From: Paracoccaceae bacterium
GTDB taxonomy: Bacteria > Pseudomonadota > Alphaproteobacteria > Rhodobacterales > Rhodobacteraceae
Assembly: GCA_021741465.1 (NCBI GenBank)
Contig: JAIOXV010000013.1
Span: forward strand, 1 to 35,563
Reading direction: 5' to 3'
Length of the DNA: 35,563 nucleotides
In this document: piece after piece, positions 14,780 through 26,934 of the stretch
Layout: every line of letters starts with the position of its first letter
Position numbering within the stretch: the stretch's first letter is position 1
The notes under the pieces: generated by a model
Databases searched by the model: none
Told to the model about the DNA's origin: nothing
The model's input: only the letters and a program-made list of their open reading frames with translations
Made by a program: the position numbers and the translations under genes

Positions 14780-15322
14780 CTAATGCACCAGATAGATCAC
14801 GGGGAACAAGATCACCCAAACCAGATCGACCATATGCCAGAAGGCCACGGCGTTTTCGGTGGCGTCTGGGGTGGGACGGACCGACAAGCCAGCCAGCAGC
14901 AAGACCCCGGCCAGCACATGCGCGGCGTGAAAGCCGGTCAGCAGGAAGTAGAAGGTGTAAAAGGCATGGGTTTCGGTGCTGATGCCAAGGCCCGACAGAC
15001 CCGCAAACTCGCTGCCCAGAAACACCAACCCCAAAGCCGCCGCCGCCAAAAGGTTCAGGCGCGCGGCTGAGGGCTGGCCCTGCTCAGCCGCCGTTGCCCC
15101 CCGCGCGGCCAGCCAGCCCGAGGTGATCAGGATCAGCGTGTTCACCCCAGCGCCCACGCGGTGCAGGTGGTCTTGGGCTTCGGCAAAACCCTCAGGATCG
15201 GTCAGCCGCACCGCGAGAAAGGCCAAAAGGCCCGCGCCAAAGACCAGAAGTTCCGACACGATCAACACCCAGATCATCAGATCGCCGGGCAGATCGTCCA
15301 ACAGGCTGGCCCGGTCTGTCAT
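14780..15322 (-). CDS. norE: NorE, cytochrome oxidase subunit III-like protein
   Basis: A 180-aa membrane protein of the heme-copper oxidase subunit III family, shortened to five predicted helices. Motifs are PGDLMIWVLIVSELLVFGAG at the start, FYFLLTGFHAAHVLAG and FWHMVDLVWVILFPVIYLV near the end, all typical of NorE. It is thought to assist NO reductase function. The ATG overlaps the norD stop (ATGA). Confidence 0.9.
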   Translation of the reverse strand: MTDRASLLDDLPGDLMIWVLIVSELLVFGAGLLAFLAVRLTDPEGFAEAQDHLHRVGAGVNTLILITSGWLAARGATAAEQGQPSAARLNLLAAAALGLVFLGSEFAGLSGLGISTETHAFYTFYFLLTGFHAAHVLAGVLLLAGLSVRPTPDATENAVAFWHMVDLVWVILFPVIYLVH

Positions 15323-17286
15323 GCGCCGACCAGATGGCGGTAAATCTCGGGCAAGGCTTGGGTCAGCTTTTCAGGGTTGGGGATCAACGCAAAGCCGCCC
15401 TGCCCGAAGATGCGCGGAAACCAGCTTTTGCCGTCGCGGTCCACGGTGATGCCAAAGACCGCATGACCCATGCGGCGGGCTTCCACCACCGCTTTGTGGC
15501 TGTCCTCGATGCCGTGGCGGCCTTCGTAATGGTCCAGATCGTTGGGTTTGCCGTCGGTGATGACCAGCAAAAGGCGGCGTTTGCGGGCCTGTTGCGACAG
15601 TCCGGCGCTGGCGTGGCGGATGGCGGCGCCAAGGCGGGTGTAATGCCCCGGTTTCAGTGCGGCGATGCGGTGTTCGACCACATCCGACATCGGTTCGCCA
15701 AAGCGTTTGGCGCATTGGATGTAAACCCGGTCGCGTTTCAGGCTGGAAAAGGCGTCGATGGCAAAGTCATCGCCGCAGGCCGACAGGCCCCATGACAGCG
15801 CCGCAAGCGCCTCGCGTTCCACATCAATCACTGACCGCCCACCGTGGCCGTGGCCGGGAATGGCGCTTTCGGTGCTCCGCGACACGTCCAGCAGCACCTG
15901 CACCGCCAAATCGCGTTTCTGGGGCCGGGTTTGCCGCCAGATGCGGTCATCCTCCTGCCCGGTTGCGTAAAAATCGACCCGCGCGCGCACCGCCCGGTCC
16001 GTATCAACTTCATCGCCGTCAGGGTGGCCAGTGGTCGAAATTCGGCTGGGACGCAGAGCCTCGAACTGACGTTTGACGGCGCGGATACGGACGGCCGCGC
16101 GCGGATCGTCCCGAAACGGGGGTGTGGCGGCAACCGGGGTAATGTCGGACGTCAGCACCCTGACGTGATGGGGCAGGTAAGTGCCGGTTCGCACATCCCA
16201 TTCGGGATAGGTAGAAATGCCCGAAAGCGCCTCGCGGTCCACGTCTTCGGGGGCCAGATCAAGGTGCAGTTTCAGGCGGGTGGCGGGGGCCTTGGAAATC
16301 TGGCCAAGGCCGATTTCCTCCGCGTCATCGGCGGCCTTTTGGGCGTCATCGTCTTCGTCATCCTCAACCCGGCGGTTCAGGTTGATGAATTCAGCCCAGG
16401 ATAACAGCGCCTCAAACTTGTGCAGGATAAAGCTATCGCTGCGTTCGGCCTGATCGGCGCGGCGACGGCGGGCGCGGTGGGTTTTGTTGCCTTCGGATTC
16501 CTCAGGCGTGCCCTCGGTTGCGCGGGTTTCAACAGCCGTGGTTTCCGAGCGGTCGGTGGCACGCAAGAGCGGCCAAAGCGCCACGGGGCGGAAGGGGCGA
16601 TAGCCGCGGGGGGCGCAGTAGGGGGTGAAATCTGCGGTCTGAACGGCGGTCCACATGCGGGCGGCTTTGGGGCGCAAGGGGGCGGGATCGCCCAGCAAGT
16701 GGCGCAACACCGCTTCAACCGTGCGTTCGGCGTCCGGCAGGTGCGGGGTTTGGCGCAAGGAAAGGGTTGCAGCACAAAGATCGGCGTAAAGCGCGCGCAG
16801 GCCGGGGGCCTCGGTCAGGGTGATGTCGACCATGGTTTTGGCGGCACGAAGGGCGACCAGATCGGCGCGCAGAGGGTCGGTTTCGGGGGCATAGTCGGGC
16901 GCATGGGCGGCGGCGGCGGTCAGCCATAGATACAGGGCTGCATTCGCCTCGGTCGCCGGGAAAACCGCCAGTGATCCGGGCAGGCGCAGGGCCGCACCGT
17001 CAAAACTGGTGCGGGGGGTCGCCTCGGCCTCGGTTCCCAAAAAGCGGCGTAAGGACAGACGGTGCGCGCTGGTCTCATCCCCCACCGCCTTGATCTGCAC
17101 CGAAGCGTCCCCCCCAAGGCCGCGGAAAAGAACCGCCAGCCGCCCGCTGACCTGGCTTAGGTCAACACGGGCTCCGTCGTAAACGCTTGGTGCGTCAAGG
17201 CGGCTGGCGTAGGCGTGCCACAGCTTCCCGATGGTTTCTTCGGGCTCCCATGGTTCCAGATCGAGCTTGTTCACGGCCGGCCTCAC
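15319..17286 (-). CDS. norD: NorD, VWA-domain NO reductase activation protein
   Basis: Cytoplasmic partner of the NorQ ATPase, needed to produce active NO reductase, probably in insertion of the non-heme iron FeB. The 655-aa product ends in a von Willebrand factor A domain with the metal-site motif DVSRS (about residues 467-471) and later TDGKPNDLDHYEGRHG. The middle contains an acidic run (DDEDDD) and a His/Arg-rich region. It starts at a GTG (17286) overlapping the norQ stop; a second GTG at 17274 is possible. Confidence 0.92.
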   Translation of the reverse strand: MRPAVNKLDLEPWEPEETIGKLWHAYASRLDAPSVYDGARVDLSQVSGRLAVLFRGLGGDASVQIKAVGDETSAHRLSLRRFLGTEAEATPRTSFDGAALRLPGSLAVFPATEANAALYLWLTAAAAHAPDYAPETDPLRADLVALRAAKTMVDITLTEAPGLRALYADLCAATLSLRQTPHLPDAERTVEAVLRHLLGDPAPLRPKAARMWTAVQTADFTPYCAPRGYRPFRPVALWPLLRATDRSETTAVETRATEGTPEESEGNKTHRARRRRADQAERSDSFILHKFEALLSWAEFINLNRRVEDDEDDDAQKAADDAEEIGLGQISKAPATRLKLHLDLAPEDVDREALSGISTYPEWDVRTGTYLPHHVRVLTSDITPVAATPPFRDDPRAAVRIRAVKRQFEALRPSRISTTGHPDGDEVDTDRAVRARVDFYATGQEDDRIWRQTRPQKRDLAVQVLLDVSRSTESAIPGHGHGGRSVIDVEREALAALSWGLSACGDDFAIDAFSSLKRDRVYIQCAKRFGEPMSDVVEHRIAALKPGHYTRLGAAIRHASAGLSQQARKRRLLLVITDGKPNDLDHYEGRHGIEDSHKAVVEARRMGHAVFGITVDRDGKSWFPRIFGQGGFALIPNPEKLTQALPEIYRHLVGA

Positions 17287-18094
17287 CCGAAAACGGCTTG
17301 AACAAGATCGAGGAGCCCGCGTTTGGTATCTGCGTCATCGGTCAGGGGTTCGATCATGGCGGCAAGGATGGCGCGGTCCATCGCCATGCCTTGGGCGATC
17401 AGGGTGGCGGTATAGATCACCAGACGGGTGGACACGCCTTCCTCCAGGTCCTGCCCCTTCATCGCGCGCAACTTGCCCGCAAGGCGGACCAGCGGCTTGA
17501 CGCGATCCTCGGACAACCCGCTTTCGCGCGCCACCACGGGAATTTCGTGTTCCGGGCGCGGGAAAGTGAATTCCAGACTGACAAAGCGCTGCCGGGTGGA
17601 CGGTTTCAGCGTTTTCAGGATGTTCTGGTAGCCGGGGTTATAGCTGGCCACCAGCATAAAGCCGGGGGCGGCCTCCAACTCCTCGGACGTGCGGTCAATC
17701 GGCAGGATGCGCCGGTCATCGGTCAGGGGGTGCAGCACCACGGTCACGTCCTTGCGGGCTTCGACCACCTCGTCCAGATAGCAGATCGCCCCCTCGCGCA
17801 CGGCGCGGGTCAGCGGGCCATCGACCCAAACGGTCTCGCCACCCTTCAGCAGATAGCGGCCAATCAGGTCAGCCGCCGAAAGGTCGTCATGGCAGGCGAC
17901 GGTATACAAGGGGCGGCCCAGTTGGGCGGCCATATGGGCCACAAAACGGGTCTTGCCGCAGCCTGTCGGGCCTTTCAGCAGCACCGGCAATTGGTTGTCA
18001 AAGGCCGCGCGAAACACTTCGCATTCGTCGCCTTGGGGCCGGTAGAAGGGGGCTTGCGCCGCCCCCTTCAGGTTTTGAGTTCCATCCATATCCA

Positions 18095-18095
<1 letters not shown>
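17283..18095 (-). CDS. norQ: NorQ, MoxR-type AAA+ ATPase
   Basis: AAA+ chaperone that works with NorD to activate cNOR. The 270-aa product has Walker A (GPTGCGKT, residues 42-49), Walker B (ICYLDE, 104-109), an arginine-containing STRQRF segment (near 172), and the CbbQ/NirQ/NorQ C-terminal domain (EEGVSTRLVIYTA). The start at 18095 shares one base with the norB stop; MDGTQ two codons later is an alternative. A longer frame would run into norB. Confidence 0.93.
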
Positions 18096-19471
<1,376 letters not shown>

Positions 19472-19924
19472 TCAACCCGCATCATTCGGGGGCCAGCTTT
19501 GGGTGCGGATCTTGTTGGTCCACAGCAAAAAGTCGGCGAGGTTGCGATAGTCTTCGTCCGTCAGGTTGAACTGCGGCATCTGGCGGCGCCCTTCGATGCC
19601 CGTAGGCATCGCGTCCATCCAGCCCTTCAGGCTTTCCATGGCGGCGACAGGGTCATCTTGCACGCCCCAGCGGGTCATCACATTGCCCAGCTCGGGCGCG
19701 AAATAGGCCCCCTCACCCAGAATGGAATGGCAGTTGATGCAGGCGTGCTTTTCCCACAGGTGTTTACCCGCCGCGACCGAAGGCGTCAGCGTGGCCGCAT
19801 CGGTGGAGGTGGTGACGATATAGCGGTGGCTGTTCCAAGCCAGCCCGATGAAGATAAGTATAAAGAACAGGGATCCGCCGTAAAAGATGTTGCGGGCCAT
19901 GCTCTTGGTCATGATTTCGCGCAT
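19472..19924 (-). CDS. norC: nitric oxide reductase cytochrome c subunit NorC
   Basis: Membrane-anchored monoheme cytochrome c that passes electrons to NorB. The 150-aa product has one N-terminal transmembrane anchor (about residues 13-32), a CINCH heme site (62-66) and Met116 (RRQMPQF) as the likely sixth ligand. The start at 19924 is preceded by an AAGGA ribosome binding site. It is the first gene of the nor operon, and an NNR-type box ends 63 nt upstream. Confidence 0.96.
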   Translation of the reverse strand: MREIMTKSMARNIFYGGSLFFILIFIGLAWNSHRYIVTTSTDAATLTPSVAAGKHLWEKHACINCHSILGEGAYFAPELGNVMTRWGVQDDPVAAMESLKGWMDAMPTGIEGRRQMPQFNLTDEDYRNLADFLLWTNKIRTQSWPPNDAG

Positions 19925-19987
19925 TGCGAATCCTTCCCGTGGCGGTTTCAGGTAACGCTGTTGTGAGCTTGGGCGGGCATGGTGGCC

Positions 19988-20001
19988 TTAACGAAAGTCA
20001 A
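19988..20001 (-). promoter_or_regulatory. NNR/Fnr-type box upstream of norC
   Basis: TTAAC-GAAA-GTCAA on the plus strand (TTGAC-TTTC-GTTAA read towards norC). It matches the TTGAC/TTAAC-N4-GTCAA pattern recognised by NNR-type Crp/Fnr activators. It lies in the 105-bp gap between nirX and norC, 63 nt before the norC start codon, compatible with a class II position at about -41. The 14 bases are identical to the box before nirS. Confidence 0.85.
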
Positions 20002-20029
20002 GCGGCCCGGCTTTGTCGCAGCTTTTCAG

Positions 20030-20902
20030 TCAGGAAAGATGTTCCAGCCGCGCGCCGGGGAATGCGGCCAAGGCGGTGTCAATTGCCGGGCGGTCCAGCA
20101 GGCAGGCGGCGGTGGACAGGGCATCGGCCACGGCGGCCAAGGGCGCGCTTATTGCCACGGTTTGCCAGCGTGTCGGCAGGCCTTTGGGGTGCAGGATATG
20201 GCCCGCGCCTGACCCTATTCGGGTTCCCAATGGCGATGAGGTCGCCAAGGCGCGGTCTTGCAGATCAAGATCAGCAAGGGCACCCCCCCCCGGCCCCCCA
20301 ACCAGCGCGCGCCACGGCCCGCCGTCCGGGCGGGTGCCCAGCGCCTGCACCTCGCCCATGTCGATCAGCACATTGCCGAACCCTTCGGCGCGCATCAGGG
20401 CTGCGATCCGGTCGGCGGCGTGGCCTTGGGCGATACCATTGAAGGTCAGCGCCATACCGGGGTCAAGCTTGATCTCGTCAGGGGCAATGCGAACGCGGTC
20501 CCAACCAATGGCGGCGCGGCCTGCGGTCAGGTTGCCGCCTGTCGCCATGGCCAGCCAAAGCGGTTGGACCGTCGGGTCAAACGCCCCGCCCGTGGCCTTA
20601 TGGACCTGGTCTGCCAGCGCGAACAGGTCCAGCATCGGCAGCGAAGGATGCGACAGGCGGCCATCACGGTTCAACCGGGTCAGGGCGCTGTCACGATAAA
20701 GCGAAAACTGCGCCTCGACCTGTGCCAGTTCCGATACGACGCGGGCAAAGACGTGGCGGGCTTGGGCATCGGTGGCGCCCGAAACCACCAACCGCGCCTC
20801 TGCCCCAAGGGCCACGCCCTGCCAGTCATGCCGGGTGGGGGCATAGCCGGGCGCGGCCAAAGCCGCAGCAGACAGGGCGATAAAGCGGCGGCGTGTGATC
20901 AT
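20030..20902 (-). CDS. nirX: NirX/NosX-like FAD:protein FMN transferase (ApbE family)
   Basis: Periplasmic flavin transferase that attaches FMN to a Thr of a target protein, here probably the FMN-binding domain of NirI. The 290-aa product begins with a twin-arginine signal (TRRRFIAL) followed by a hydrophobic stretch and APGYA. ApbE motifs are visible: a FSLYRDSALTRLN region, TGGAFDPTV, FNGIAQGHAADR, and VLIDMGEVQALG with the metal-binding and flavin-binding parts. It overlaps nnrS by four bases. A run of nine G on the coding strand (20283-20291) sits in a Gly-rich loop. NosX is the close relative in nos clusters, but context favours NirX. Confidence 0.88.
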   Translation of the reverse strand: MITRRRFIALSAAALAAPGYAPTRHDWQGVALGAEARLVVSGATDAQARHVFARVVSELAQVEAQFSLYRDSALTRLNRDGRLSHPSLPMLDLFALADQVHKATGGAFDPTVQPLWLAMATGGNLTAGRAAIGWDRVRIAPDEIKLDPGMALTFNGIAQGHAADRIAALMRAEGFGNVLIDMGEVQALGTRPDGGPWRALVGGPGGGALADLDLQDRALATSSPLGTRIGSGAGHILHPKGLPTRWQTVAISAPLAAVADALSTAACLLDRPAIDTALAAFPGARLEHLS

Positions 20903-22101
20903 TTGGCAACCTTTGGCGTTGGGCGGTTTTGGCGCGGGCCGAAAAAGGCCGGCGACAGGGCAATCGTGAACAGGGCAAAGGCCATGGACCACAAGGCGGC
21001 GGCGGTAAAGATGGCGGGGTAGTACAGCCCCGGCCAGGCTGAGCCCGCAAATCGGGCCAAAGCCGCCAAGGGCACCATCACATAGGCCAAAACCACCGGT
21101 CCGGGTGCCAGCAAGGCCCGCCCACTATGGCCCAAAGTGGCCCGCGACATGACCGCCAGCGTCATGCCACCCACACCTCCGATGCCCAACAGGTGCAGGG
21201 CGGCCACCTCGGACCCAAGCCCGAGGTTTGCGAGGCCAAAGGCCATAAAGCCCACGGCATTCAGGGCGTAAGACAAGTGCAGGGTCCACAAGATCGGTTT
21301 GCCTGTGGTCCAACCGCCGCGCCACAGCGCAACGCGCAGCAGGCCCGCGCCCCCGGCGATCAGGGCGGCAAGGCCCTGCGCCAGATCCGGCGCACGGGTC
21401 ATCAGCCCCAAGGGCACCGCAACCGCCGCCGCAATGGCGGTGGCGGCCAAAGGCATGGGATTGCGCGGCAACCCGGTCTCGCGCCCCGATTGCACCATGG
21501 CGTTGCGGGTAAAGCCCGGCGTCACCCGCCCGCCCAACACCATGATCAGCGCGCCCAGACTGAACAGCCCAACCCGCAGACCTGCCCAAAGTGTGTCGGC
21601 GGTCAGGCCTATCCATTCCAGATGCGTCATCAGATTGCCTGACCAGAACAGCCCCAGCATGGCCAGAAGGATCATCTGCTGCGGCTTTGGCCGCTTCAGC
21701 AATTGCCCCAGCAGTTTGGCCGCCAGCACCGGCACAAAGGCCAGATCGATCAGCGCAACCAGCCCGGCCGGCAGTTGGGCCGATTGCCAGACCGCCACCC
21801 GCCCCATAAGCCAAAGCCCAGCCACCGCCGCGTTAAATATTTGCGGCGCGGCCCGCGCGCCGGTCCAGTTCGGCACGGCGGTCAGGAAAAACCCGGCCAT
21901 TGCTGCCGCGCCGTAGCCAAAGATCATCTCATGCGCGTGCCACAGATGCGGGGCGGCGGAGGTTGGCAGGTCAACCATCCCGCCATAAGCATGCACCCCC
22001 AACCACCCGGCCCAGACCATCATCGCAAGCATCGCAAACAGCCCCGCCGCGAAAAAGAAAACCCGGAATCCATCGCCGAAAAAGCGCGCCAACACGGTCA
22101 T
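20899..22101 (-). CDS. nnrS: NnrS family heme-copper membrane protein
   Basis: Polytopic membrane protein of the NnrS family, associated with NO metabolism and protection from nitrosative stress; it binds heme and copper in the characterised Rhodobacter protein. The 400-aa product has about 12 hydrophobic segments. It has the family motifs LWHAHEMIFGYG, FFLTAVPNWTG, GGRVTPGFTRNAM and ALHLLGIGGVGGMTLAVMSR. The start at 22101 overlaps the nirI stop (ATGA). It stands between nirI and nirX, which are adjacent in Paracoccus. Confidence 0.92.
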   Translation of the reverse strand: MTVLARFFGDGFRVFFFAAGLFAMLAMMVWAGWLGVHAYGGMVDLPTSAAPHLWHAHEMIFGYGAAAMAGFFLTAVPNWTGARAAPQIFNAAVAGLWLMGRVAVWQSAQLPAGLVALIDLAFVPVLAAKLLGQLLKRPKPQQMILLAMLGLFWSGNLMTHLEWIGLTADTLWAGLRVGLFSLGALIMVLGGRVTPGFTRNAMVQSGRETGLPRNPMPLAATAIAAAVAVPLGLMTRAPDLAQGLAALIAGGAGLLRVALWRGGWTTGKPILWTLHLSYALNAVGFMAFGLANLGLGSEVAALHLLGIGGVGGMTLAVMSRATLGHSGRALLAPGPVVLAYVMVPLAALARFAGSAWPGLYYPAIFTAAALWSMAFALFTIALSPAFFGPRQNRPTPKVAK

Positions 22102-24125
22102 GCCGCCCCCCCTTCTGCCCGCGCGCGGCGCTTCAGCACCGGGCAAGCCGCCCCGTCGTTCATGATGACCTGACAGCGCAGGCACAGCACACATTCATTG
22201 GCATTGATCCGGCCCAGCGGGTCGATCGCGCCCACGGTGCATTTGGTTTCGCACAACCGGCATTCGCGCCCACATTGCGGGCGGCGTTTCAGCCAGTCGA
22301 ACACCTTCAGCTTGGCCGAAATCGCCAGCCCTGCGCCCAAGGGGCAGAGATAGCGGCAATAGAACCGTTCAATGAACAGGCTGGCGGTCAAAAGCGCCAG
22401 CACGAACAGAACAAACGGCCAGGCCCGCCACATCCGCAGGCTGATCGCGGTCTTGAAAGGCTCTACCTCGGCCACGACCAGCGCATCGTGCATCGAATAG
22501 AACGACAACGCCAGAATGCCGACAAAGGCGGTGTATTTGATGACCCACAGCCGTTCATGCACCGCTTGGGGCACGGCGATCTGGCGGATGCCCAGCGCAA
22601 CGGCGGCGTTGTTGGTCAGCTCTTGCAGCGCACCGAACGGGCACAGCCAGCCGCAATAGACCCCCCTGCCCCAGAACAGCATGCCCAGCGCGGTGAAGCC
22701 CCATAGCAGGAAAATCACGGGTTCAATCAGGAAGGTTTCCCAGCGGAACCCATTCAGCAGCGAATGGATAAAAGCGATGACCTGCACCACGGAAAGCTGC
22801 CCGTTCAGCCCCCAGCCCAGAACGATCAGCGTGGTCAGCAAAAAGGATATCCGCCCGGTGCGCCACAAACGGGGTCGGCGGGTGATCCATTCCTGGGCGA
22901 ACAGGATCAGCGTCAACACGGCCAGCATGGTCGCAACGACGGCGGTTTCCAACCGCTTCGCCTGCCATATCGCGCGCCACAGCGGTTCGGGTTCGGCATC
23001 GGGCGCAAGGCGCAGGGCGGTGGGCAGGGTGTAATCGGTAGCGATGGTCATTGATACTGGGGCGGCGGCGGTGTCGCGACTGGCGGTGATCTCCACCCGG
23101 ATCGGCAACAGAGGGTCAATGGCGGGCGGCAGGCGGAACAGGCTGATTTCCTTGGCCTCGGGAGCGCCGGGGGCCTTTAGCCGTTTCAGCATCTGATAGC
23201 TAGCCTCGGTCGGTTGAAACCGGGTATTGCCTTGGCTGATCGTGATACGGTCAAAGATGCCGGTTTTCTTCCAATCGGTGCCGCGATGCGACTGCAGGCC
23301 CTGTGAAATAACAATCAACGCGGTTTCACCGGGGCCAAGGTTGCCGATGGCTTTGGTGAAATCTTGCTGGCCCAGCAGGTTCTGGCCCACGGTCGGCGCG
23401 TCGATCAGCCCGGTCCAGAGATGCAGAAACGGGCCATCCCCACCGGGAATTGGCACCTTGGCACCGCTTAGCGCCGCCGCCGCCTCGGTCATGGTGACAC
23501 GCACCTCGGACAGCGCCCCCATTGCCAGCAATCCCGCCCAGTCAATCGGGGCAAAGGTCAGACGGTCAATGCCGCCCCCTGCCGCGATCACGTCGCGCCC
23601 GATGGCAAGGGTGCGGGCGGTTCGCAGGATGCCGTCACGGATAACCCCGGTGGACACCGTGGCGCGGCTGATCACATCTGGCACACCGGGTTGGCGCAAG
23701 CCGGTCCCGGCAGGGGCGGTCAGGTCATAACCCGCAAAACCGCTCACATAGGCGGCAATATCAGCATCCGAAATCCCCAGCGTCAGCACAGGTTCATTGT
23801 GCTGCATAAGGCGCGCGCCAGTGATCCGCCCCACAGGCGAGATGGCCACAAGCACATCCAGCGGACGGCCCGAATAGCCCACAGACCCCGCCACTTCCCA
23901 AGTGGACGCAAGATGCCCCACGGTTTGCCCATTGGCCGAAACATCCCAACCGGGCACGCCTGCGTCATTGCGGATCACTTGCACCGGGCCGGAAATGCCC
24001 ATCACACCCGCCGCCAGATCAGCGCCGGGATCGGCCACCACAATCGCGTTAAAGCCGGATTTTTCGGCCAGCGCTGGCGCCACGAATGACCAAACGGCAA
24101 GCGCCAACACGGTTAGAAATCGCAT
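22098..24125 (-). CDS. nirI: NirI/NosR-type membrane flavo-iron-sulfur protein
   Basis: Membrane-bound electron-transfer or regulatory protein required for nirS expression/function in Paracoccus. The 675-aa product has a signal peptide and a periplasmic FMN-binding domain of the NosR/NirI type. About five to six transmembrane helices follow, with CGWLCPFGALQE (near residue 490) and CRYLCPLGAG (near 590) polyferredoxin-like motifs. The C-terminus carries cysteine clusters for two 4Fe-4S centres (CGRECRLCETKC and CVLCLRC). The start at 24125 is chosen for its signal peptide and GGGGGG-type ribosome binding site; the frame extends further but into the promoter. NirI rather than NosR is called because nirS is divergent and no nosZ is present. 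Confidence 0.9.
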   Translation of the reverse strand: MRFLTVLALAVWSFVAPALAEKSGFNAIVVADPGADLAAGVMGISGPVQVIRNDAGVPGWDVSANGQTVGHLASTWEVAGSVGYSGRPLDVLVAISPVGRITGARLMQHNEPVLTLGISDADIAAYVSGFAGYDLTAPAGTGLRQPGVPDVISRATVSTGVIRDGILRTARTLAIGRDVIAAGGGIDRLTFAPIDWAGLLAMGALSEVRVTMTEAAAALSGAKVPIPGGDGPFLHLWTGLIDAPTVGQNLLGQQDFTKAIGNLGPGETALIVISQGLQSHRGTDWKKTGIFDRITISQGNTRFQPTEASYQMLKRLKAPGAPEAKEISLFRLPPAIDPLLPIRVEITASRDTAAAPVSMTIATDYTLPTALRLAPDAEPEPLWRAIWQAKRLETAVVATMLAVLTLILFAQEWITRRPRLWRTGRISFLLTTLIVLGWGLNGQLSVVQVIAFIHSLLNGFRWETFLIEPVIFLLWGFTALGMLFWGRGVYCGWLCPFGALQELTNNAAVALGIRQIAVPQAVHERLWVIKYTAFVGILALSFYSMHDALVVAEVEPFKTAISLRMWRAWPFVLFVLALLTASLFIERFYCRYLCPLGAGLAISAKLKVFDWLKRRPQCGRECRLCETKCTVGAIDPLGRINANECVLCLRCQVIMNDGAACPVLKRRARAEGGAA

Positions 24126-24180
24126 CAAGACCCCCCGGGGTTTCCTGCGCCGACTTTGCCCTCGCGGATTTTGCCCTGCC

Positions 24181-26017
<1,837 letters not shown>

Positions 26018-26023
26018 AACCGA

Positions 26024-26055
26024 ATTGGGGCCGGCCCTTAGGGGTTGGCCCCGAT
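26024..26055 (+). promoter_or_regulatory. strong hairpin between nirS and nirE
   Basis: An 11-bp GC-rich stem with two central G-U pairs (26027-26037 with 26042-26052) and a TTAG loop, extendable by three weaker pairs to 14 bp. It starts seven bases after the nirS stop and has no T-run behind it. It is therefore more likely an mRNA-stabilising or attenuating element than a full terminator. It would let nirS be made in excess of the downstream heme d1 enzymes (inference). Confidence 0.65.
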
Positions 26056-26130
26056 GGGCGGGGGGTCGTGTGGCGCGCCCCCCTCCCTCTCTCTTCCCTC
26101 AATTTCCGCCAGCAAGCCGGGGTGCAAGCG

Positions 26131-26934
26131 ATGAACGACCTTTCCCAAGATTTCCTGCCCGGATTTGTGCATCTGATCGGTGCTGGTCCCGGCGATCCCG
26201 ATCTGCTGACCCGCCGCGCCCTGCGGTTGATGGTTCAGGCCGATGTGGTGGTTTATGACCGTCTGGTCAGCCCCGAAATCATGGCCCTGATCCCGCCCCA
26301 TATCCCGCGGATTGATGTGGGCAAACTGCCAAAGGCCCATAAGGTGCCGCAGGATGGCATAAATGCGATGCTGGTGGACCTTGCCCGCCAAGGTCTGCGC
26401 GTGGCCCGCGTCAAAGGCGGCGACCCCTTGATCTTTGGTCGCGGATCGGAAGAGGCCGAGGCCTGCCGTGCGGCGGGCATCCCGTGTGATTACACGCCGG
26501 GTATCACCTCAGCCCAAGGGGCGGCCTGTTCTACCGGCGTGCCTTTGACCCATCGCGGGCTGGCGACCGGTGTGCGCTATGTCACCGGGCATCGTGCCAA
26601 AGATGGCGCGCTGGATTTGGATTGGGCCTCGCTGGCCAGCGGCGATACGACGCTGGTAGTTTATATGGGCGTGGCCAACATCTGCGAGATTTCCAACCGC
26701 CTTATGGCGCATGAGCTGTGCGCCGACACCCCGGTTCTGGCCGTGGCCTCTGCCACCACCCCGCGTGAAACACGGGTGCTGTCTGACCTTTCGGGCATCG
26801 CCGCCGCCGTGGCCAATGCCCAACCCGAAGCGCCGGTTCTGTTTATCATCGGCCGCGTGGTGTCCTTGTATGAACCCGCCCTGCTGGCCACCGCCCTTGC
26901 CTGTGAAGGTGCGGGGATGGCGGCCTATGCGTAG
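26131..26934 (+). CDS. nirE: NirE, uroporphyrinogen-III C-methyltransferase
   Basis: SAM-dependent enzyme making precorrin-2, the first dedicated step towards heme d1. The 267-aa product is of the SUMT/CobA family. It has the N-terminal GAGPGDPDLLTRRAL motif, VVYDRLVS, a VKGGDPLIFGRG loop, PGITSAQGAA and TLVVYMG. The length is that of a stand-alone SUMT without CysG dehydrogenase/chelatase domains. It starts 113 nt after nirS, behind the hairpin, at an ATG with only a weak ribosome binding site. Confidence 0.95.
   Translation: MNDLSQDFLPGFVHLIGAGPGDPDLLTRRALRLMVQADVVVYDRLVSPEIMALIPPHIPRIDVGKLPKAHKVPQDGINAMLVDLARQGLRVARVKGGDPLIFGRGSEEAEACRAAGIPCDYTPGITSAQGAACSTGVPLTHRGLATGVRYVTGHRAKDGALDLDWASLASGDTTLVVYMGVANICEISNRLMAHELCADTPVLAVASATTPRETRVLSDLSGIAAAVANAQPEAPVLFIIGRVVSLYEPALLATALACEGAGMAAYA

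Noticed and set aside
16420-16929. Gly-rich rightward frame inside norD
   Set aside because: It is the antisense shadow of norD: low-complexity composition from GC-rich codons, with no domain or start signal.
22098-24125. NosR instead of NirI
   Set aside because: The families are close, but divergence from nirS over a shared NNR box, and the absence of nosZ, favour NirI.
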